Shown here one piece after another: positions 6,844 to 9,846 of a stretch of 9,846 nt of DNA. Position 1 is the first letter of the stretch. The number at the start of each line of letters is the position of its first letter. Made by a program: the position numbers and the translations under genes. This stretch comes from Fodinibacter sp038210185 (GTDB lineage: Bacteria; Actinomycetota; Actinomycetes; Actinomycetales; Dermatophilaceae), in the NCBI GenBank assembly GCA_038210185.1, contig JBBQWX010000157.1, forward strand, positions 1-9,846, given 5' to 3'. The notes beneath the pieces are model-generated. The model saw only the letters and a program-made list of their open reading frames with translations. It had not been told where the DNA came from and searched no databases.

Positions 6844-7413
6844 TCACCTCCCCACTACCGAGGCACGACGTCGCCCAGCGGTCACGCCTGCGTGTCGATG
6901 AGCACAGGCGGGTACTCGCGCATAGGAATTCGGACGGCGGCGGGTCATGACCTCGAGAGCAAGCCCTGCGAGGCCATTGGCCCGGAGCAGTGCTGACGGC
7001 AGCAGAAGGGGCGAGCGCCACGGCTGGAAGGCGCCGTAGCCTTCCACGGCGAGGGCGAGGGCCACGGCCACGGCAGCCCCGGCGACGAGCTCGACGATGA
7101 TCAGACTGAGCGAAAGTGGACTTCCGCGACCACCGTGAGCACGCCGGAGAACGAGGACTGCAGTCCACGTGAAGGCTGTGGCGGAAAACGCGAGCAGAAG
7201 CCCCAGCCCGAGAGACACTGCGCCCAGCTCGGCGTACGGCGCTCGGCCTTCAACGATCAGCACGCCGCTGACAACGAGTGCCGCCCCACCTACCAGTACG
7301 TGGCCCACGCTGATCATGGTTCGTGCAGCGTCAAAGGGTCGCCGGTCGGTAGCGATGAACCAGTGAAGCACTCGATGGAGGCGGCCGGCGTGAGCAACGA
7401 CACTCAGCGACAT
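6844..7413 (-). CDS. Small polytopic membrane protein, family unknown (189 aa)
   Basis: I do not recognise the family. The 189-residue product starts with a basic amphipathic stretch (MSLSVVAHAGRLHRVLHWF, 1-19). It then has three clear hydrophobic segments (about 35-55, 65-89 and 102-122), a weaker fourth (about 135-155) and a basic tail rich in Arg and His. Short loops carry Arg/Asp residues (ATDRRPFDAA, 21-30). The ATG at 7413 is chosen because membrane-protein character begins there; the same frame remains open upstream to 7596 but that part is unlike a protein and would run into the start of the divergent gene. No strong ribosome-binding site is visible, so the exact start is uncertain. 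Genes of this shape in actinobacteria are usually of unknown function. It diverges from the 168-aa conserved hypothetical across 181 bp. Confidence 0.68.
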   Translation of the reverse strand: MSLSVVAHAGRLHRVLHWFIATDRRPFDAARTMISVGHVLVGGAALVVSGVLIVEGRAPYAELGAVSLGLGLLLAFSATAFTWTAVLVLRRAHGGRGSPLSLSLIIVELVAGAAVAVALALAVEGYGAFQPWRSPLLLPSALLRANGLAGLALEVMTRRRPNSYARVPACAHRHAGVTAGRRRASVVGR

Positions 7414-7594
7414 GATCAACGGGGCGTCGCAGGCTGACACGGCGGACGTCGACGAGCGGGGAAGTCCGTTGGCGCGGGCTGCAGGCTCCTGCACGTTCCC
7501 GATGAGCGCGCACGGAATGACCGCCGTCCTCGGCCCGCGTCCCGGCGCCGCCTGTCCGTGGCCGAGCGCGTCGCTCGGGGGTGAATACTGCAGC

Positions 7595-8101
7595 ATGGCC
7601 GACTACCCTCGTCGCGTGAACTTTGTCCACGCGATGGTCCTGACCGCCGCAGATCTGGCGGCCGAGCAGGAGTACCACCGGGGGATGCGGTATCTCCACA
7701 ATCGCCTCCACGGCTACGGCACGGTCTCCGGGCTGGAGGTCACCGTGGCGCGGCGGCGAGTTCGCGTCGACCCGGGGATGGCCATCGACGCCTGCGGGCG
7801 CGAGATCGTGCTCGCGCAGCCGCTGACCCTGCGCCTGGAGCCGCACCGCGACGCTCGAGCCTGGGTTCGCGATCTCGTCATCGTGTGGCACGAGACCCCC
7901 GACATCCCCGTGACCGGCCTGGACGGCGCCACGGGCTTCACTCGTTGGGTCGAACAACCCGAGCTCTCGCTCGTCGCCAGCGGAAAGGCAGCGCCCGAGG
8001 CGCTGGTGTTGGCTCGTCTGATCCGAACGACCCGCGGCTCGGTGGAGGTCGACACCTCGGTGCGTCGATCTCTGGGACCCGCTCAGCCCGAGATGACCTG
8101 A
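7595..8101 (+). CDS. Conserved hypothetical with HNRLHGxGxVxGLEV core (168 aa)
   Basis: The 168-residue product opens MADYPRRVNFVHAMVLTAAD and continues with AEQEYHRGMRYLHNRLHGYG (23-42), TVSGLEVTV (43-51), VRVDPGMAIDACGREIVL (56-73) and a beta-rich second half. I recall a widespread set of unnamed bacterial proteins with this order: a short RVxYFxGxxL N-terminus, an EQxYH...HNRxLHGxGVVxGLEV block, then PGxALDxxGRE(I/L)V. Some occur near contractile-injection or phage-tail-like loci, but I see no such genes here. No catalytic motif, signal peptide or membrane segment is evident. The ATG at 7595 is preferred because it includes the PRRVNF part of the pattern and follows GGGGGTG by about 11 nt. 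A GTG at 7616, preceded by TACCCT with a 6-nt gap, is a credible alternative (161 aa, leaderless). Confidence 0.8.
   Translation: MADYPRRVNFVHAMVLTAADLAAEQEYHRGMRYLHNRLHGYGTVSGLEVTVARRRVRVDPGMAIDACGREIVLAQPLTLRLEPHRDARAWVRDLVIVWHETPDIPVTGLDGATGFTRWVEQPELSLVASGKAAPEALVLARLIRTTRGSVEVDTSVRRSLGPAQPEMT
7604..7609 (+). promoter_or_regulatory. Possible -10 box for an alternative leaderless start at 7616
   Basis: TACCCT ends 6 nt before an in-frame GTG at 7616, matching the promoter-to-start spacing at neighbouring genes. If used, the 168-aa protein would lose its first seven residues. The competing ATG at 7595 is favoured by the family pattern, so this is only a candidate. Confidence 0.3.
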
Positions 8102-8191
8102 CTCGGGCGTCGCCCACCGGTCGAGTAGGTCGTCGGTGCCGGAGGTCACGAAGGCCGGAGCATGCGTCACACCGCTGCCTGTGGCCGTGGT

Positions 8192-8215
8192 GTCTCGGAC
8201 GGCCGTGTCCGAGAC
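8192..8215. terminator. Perfect 9-bp inverted repeat, terminator or operator
   Basis: GTCTCGGAC (8192-8200), a 6-nt loop GGCCGT, then GTCCGAGAC (8207-8215) form a perfect 9-bp stem about 90 bp after the stop of the 168-aa gene. No T-tract follows, so it would be a non-canonical (I-shaped) terminator of the kind proposed in actinobacteria. Alternatively it is a dyad operator about 140 bp upstream of the next gene. Confidence 0.45.
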
Positions 8216-8342
8216 GTCCGGTGATGTTCTGGTTGACCCGCCTGAGCCTGCAGAGAGTTGCTTGAGTGATGGGCGGTGCATGGTGCGAACGGATTGCTCC
8301 CGCGCGCCGCGGTGTCGGCTTGTGAGCGGACCCCCGGGCTGG

Positions 8343-8348
8343 TTCACT
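8343..8348 (+). promoter_or_regulatory. Weak -10-like hexamer before the pRiA4b ORF-3-like gene
   Basis: TTCACT ends 6 nt before the ATG at 8355. It misses the usually invariant A at position two of TANNNT, so it is weak, but the spacing equals that of the leaderless promoters elsewhere in the window and there is no Shine-Dalgarno sequence before this ATG. Confidence 0.25.
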
Positions 8349-8354
8349 GGCCCG

Positions 8355-9146
8355 ATGAGCGAGTTGCGACCTGTGCCGACGGACCCCGCGGCCCTCAAGG
8401 CCTGGGTTGCGAGCCTGGACAAGGACGAGCTCATGGCGTTGGCGCAGCAGGTGGCAAGCGGGGCGGTGACCGGCCGCCTCGGGTCGCTTCCTGACCTGGG
8501 TTCTCGCAACCGCGAGATCGACGTTGCGCCACCCCTGGACGAGCCAAGCCTGCTCACGCTGACCATCGAGCTTCGGGGCTCCAAACCCAGGATCTGGCGG
8601 CGTCTGTCCCTGCCGGGCGATCTGACGCTCGACGCGGTGCACACACTGTTCCAGGCCGCCATGGGCTGGAGCGACACCCACCTGCACCGCTTCCAACCGG
8701 GCATCGGCAAGAGCTACAACCAGCCGTACTTCATCACGGAGTTCGACGAGGACGAGGGCGACGAGGGCACTCGCGAGGACCGCGTCCGGTTGGATCAGGT
8801 CCTTCGCGCGCCCGGTGATCGACTGACCTACCTGTACGACTTCGGGGACGGCTGGGAGCACCGGGTCACCCTCGAATCGCTTGCCCCCCTGACGCCGGGA
8901 ACCCGAGAGCCGATGTGTACGGGCGGCGCGAGAGGCTGCCCGCCCGAAGACGTCGGCGGCATCCACGGGCATCATCAGATCGCTGCCTGGCTTCGCGCCG
9001 GGGCCCCAGCCGATGACGTGCCGCAACCGTTCCAGGACGCCGAACAAGCGCCCGGCTGGCTTCCCCTCGGCTACGACCCTGACGCGTTCGATGCCGCCGA
9101 GGCGACCGCGGCCATGCGGGCGTGGGCCGGCGCTGAGCACGTCTAG
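8355..9146 (+). CDS. Plasmid pRiA4b ORF-3 family protein
   Basis: A 263-residue soluble protein with a pRiA4b ORF-3-like domain (PF07929; also described as the IS1096 passenger TnpR-like domain) at about residues 66-235. Family hallmarks are LTIELRGSKPRIWRRL (69-84), the block TLDAVHTLFQAAMGWSDTHL (91-110) with HRF, LTYLYDFGDGWEHRVTLE (157-174) and the Cys-bearing GGARGCPPEDVGG (190-202). An acidic insertion FDEDEGDEGTRED (130-142) sits mid-domain. Residues 1-60 form a separate helical segment (ALKAWVASLDKDELMALAQQ). The biochemical role of the family is unknown; members are frequent on plasmids and in accessory regions. The ATG at 8355 is chosen because the sequence becomes protein-like there. 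The UPF0158 gene follows 9 nt after the stop codon, so the two may share a transcript even though the second has its own promoter-like box. Confidence 0.92.
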   Translation: MSELRPVPTDPAALKAWVASLDKDELMALAQQVASGAVTGRLGSLPDLGSRNREIDVAPPLDEPSLLTLTIELRGSKPRIWRRLSLPGDLTLDAVHTLFQAAMGWSDTHLHRFQPGIGKSYNQPYFITEFDEDEGDEGTREDRVRLDQVLRAPGDRLTYLYDFGDGWEHRVTLESLAPLTPGTREPMCTGGARGCPPEDVGGIHGHHQIAAWLRAGAPADDVPQPFQDAEQAPGWLPLGYDPDAFDAAEATAAMRAWAGAEHV

Positions 9147-9149
9147 GCT
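9144..9149 (+). promoter_or_regulatory. -10 box overlapping a stop codon, leaderless promoter for the UPF0158 gene
   Basis: TAGGCT begins with the TAG stop codon of the pRiA4b ORF-3-like gene (9144-9146) and ends 6 nt before the ATG at 9156. The 9-nt gap contains no Shine-Dalgarno sequence, so translation from a leaderless transcript, or by termination-reinitiation from the upstream gene, is likely. Confidence 0.6.
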
Positions 9150-9155
9150 CATGGG

Positions 9156-9626
9156 ATGCTCGACCTGGAGGAAGTCGACGTTGACGAGATCGCCACCGCG
9201 CTGGCGGACCAGACTGACTACGAGCATCGATGGCTGATCGATCCGCGCACCGGCGAGGTCATCTTGTGGACCAGCGACACCGGGATCGACGGTGAGAACC
9301 CCATCGAGATCGACGAGCTGGACCTCGTCATCATCGACCCACTCCCGTCCTACGTCTGGTACCAGGACATGGTCGACTTCGCCGAGGGCCTCAGCGACCG
9401 CACGGCCAGCCGACGCCTGAGCCAGTCGCTGCAGGGGAAGGGAGCGTTCCGGCGCTTCGGGAACCAGTTGTATCAGCACCACCCCGAGCTGAGCTCCGCC
9501 TGGCAGGCGCTGCGAGATGCCAAGTCCCGACTGCGGGCCGTCCAGTGGTTGTCGGACGAAGGGCTCATCGAGGATGGCGCCGCTCAACGGTTCATCAGCG
9601 ACCACCCGGAGCCCGGTCTGCCGTGA
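9156..9626 (+). CDS. UPF0158 family protein
   Basis: A 156-residue soluble protein matching the UPF0158 family (PF03682). Recognisable segments are the N-terminal DLEEVDVDEIATALAD (3-18), HRWLIDPRTGEVILWTSDTG (24-43), the aromatic cluster PSYVWYQDMVDFAEGLSD (64-81), GKGAFRRFGNQL (94-105) and a C-terminal helical part with AWQALRDAKSRLRAVQWL (115-132). Length is as expected for the family. No enzymatic activity is established for it to my knowledge, and no catalytic motif stands out. The ATG at 9156 is preceded by a -10-like TAGGCT with a 6-nt gap. The stop codon at 9624-9626 overlaps an ATG (TGATG). The tight spacing behind the pRiA4b ORF-3-like gene suggests at least partial co-transcription. 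Confidence 0.92.
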   Translation: MLDLEEVDVDEIATALADQTDYEHRWLIDPRTGEVILWTSDTGIDGENPIEIDELDLVIIDPLPSYVWYQDMVDFAEGLSDRTASRRLSQSLQGKGAFRRFGNQLYQHHPELSSAWQALRDAKSRLRAVQWLSDEGLIEDGAAQRFISDHPEPGLP

Positions 9627-9665
9627 TGCCAGGGCACGCGACCTTTCCAAGAGGAGGCCGCACCA

Positions 9666-9846
9666 GTGCAGGCTGGGCAGCGCTCAGGGTGCGCGTCACC
9701 TCGCCGCCCGCGGGCGGCGGCCCCTACGGCGGGAAGGCGCCGGCGGTGGGGGGGGCGCGGACGGGGCCGGGCCGGGCGGAAACCCCGCACCCGCAGAGAA
9801 GCCGCTGGGGGCGGGTGGGGGGGGGAAGGATTGGAGGGGGCTAAGG
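9666..9846 (+). CDS. Possible 5' end of another gene, truncated by window end
   Basis: AAGAGGAGG (9649-9657) is the strongest ribosome-binding site in the window and lies 8 nt before a GTG at 9666. The frame stays open to the end, giving about 60 Arg/Gly/Ala-rich residues starting MQAGQRSGCASPRRPRA, which I do not recognise. A competing start is the ATG at 9626, which overlaps the UPF0158 stop codon and runs 72 codons to a TAA at 9842-9844. Because the last ~100 bases look unreliable, the frame beyond about 9740 cannot be trusted. This call rests almost only on the ribosome-binding site. Confidence 0.22.
   Translation, partial: MQAGQRSGCASPRRPRAAAPTAGRRRRWGGRGRGRAGRKPRTRREAAGGGWGGEGLEGAK
9702..9719. 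repeat. Perfect 18-bp palindrome
   Basis: CGCCGCCCG followed directly by CGGGCGGCG is a perfect palindrome with no spacer, downstream of the UPF0158 gene. It could be an operator, or a hairpin at which sequencing or assembly stalled, since sequence quality appears to fall shortly after it. Confidence 0.6.
9741..9846. other. G-homopolymer-rich tail, probable degraded contig end
   Basis: The last ~100 bases contain G8 (9748-9755), G9 (9817-9825) and several G4-G5 runs, strongly skewed to G on this strand and unlike the C/G-balanced DNA before it. This resembles error-rich read ends rather than biology. The same pattern would also score as a G-quadruplex motif if real. Confidence 0.55.

Larger units (their letters stand above)
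8102..8354. other. Intergenic stretch with one clear inverted repeat
   Basis: About 250 bp separate the conserved hypothetical from the pRiA4b ORF-3-like gene. The downstream frame stays open upstream to 8136, but that stretch is not protein-like. Apart from the 24-bp inverted repeat listed separately and the weak -10-like hexamer at 8343-8348, I see nothing recognisable here. Confidence 0.45.

Noticed and set aside
7414..7594. Upstream extensions of both divergent genes (the plus frame from 7412 and the minus frame to 7596)
   Set aside because: The extensions overlap each other and lack protein character; family similarity and hydrophobic segments begin at the chosen starts.
7331..9650. Long minus-strand open frames (459 and 570 codons) opposite the right-hand genes
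   Set aside because: They lie opposite genes with recognised families (pRiA4b ORF-3, UPF0158) and show no family features of their own.
1..9846. CRISPR array, tRNA/rRNA genes, intact insertion sequence, prophage or known defence system
   Set aside because: No spaced direct repeats, cloverleaf, transposase, integrase or defence-gene motifs were found by reading. The pRiA4b ORF-3 family is linked by name to mobile elements but no element is present.

Overview
The window is very GC-rich bacterial chromosome with strong G/C bias at codon third positions, GTG starts, and several promoters whose -10 box lies directly before the start codon. Together with the character of UvrB and the TerC and RhtA-like proteins, this points to a high-GC actinobacterium. 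A Micrococcales member such as an Intrasporangiaceae relative is my guess; the sequence alone does not settle it.

Layout. Positions 1-4075 are core-like: the nearly complete excinuclease gene uvrB (its first codons lie before the window), then a TerC/Alx-family metal transporter gene (+), which converges with 4 bp between stops on an RhtA-like EamA exporter gene (-). Positions 4076-5780 hold a 438-residue unrecognised protein (-) with an acidic/globular N-terminal half, a linker containing 10-residue repeats and two C-terminal membrane helices. Diverging from it at about 5739-5908 is a frameshifted remnant of a DUF2235 (alpha/beta hydrolase, Tle1-like) gene that stops where a GNAT acetyltransferase gene (-) ends. 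From there the window looks accessory: the GNAT gene, a ~290-bp gene-free gap, a 189-residue membrane protein (-), a 168-residue conserved hypothetical with an HNRLHGYGTVSGLEV core (+), a pRiA4b ORF-3-like protein (+), and a UPF0158 protein (+) 9 nt further on. The last ~100 bases are a G-homopolymer-rich stretch that looks like a degraded contig end.

How the genes relate. There is no obvious multi-gene pathway. UvrB is nucleotide excision repair, TerC is probably Mn(II) homeostasis, and the EamA protein is probably amino-acid or metabolite export. The clearest shared theme is transcriptional: at least four genes have a TAG(N2)T -10 box ending 6-7 nt before the start codon, as expected for leaderless mRNAs. 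In one of them the upstream gene's TAG stop codon is itself the beginning of the -10 box.

I see no CRISPR array, tRNA, rRNA, intact insertion sequence, prophage or recognised defence system. The best leads are the divergent unknown membrane protein / DUF2235-remnant pair and the small conserved proteins at the right end.
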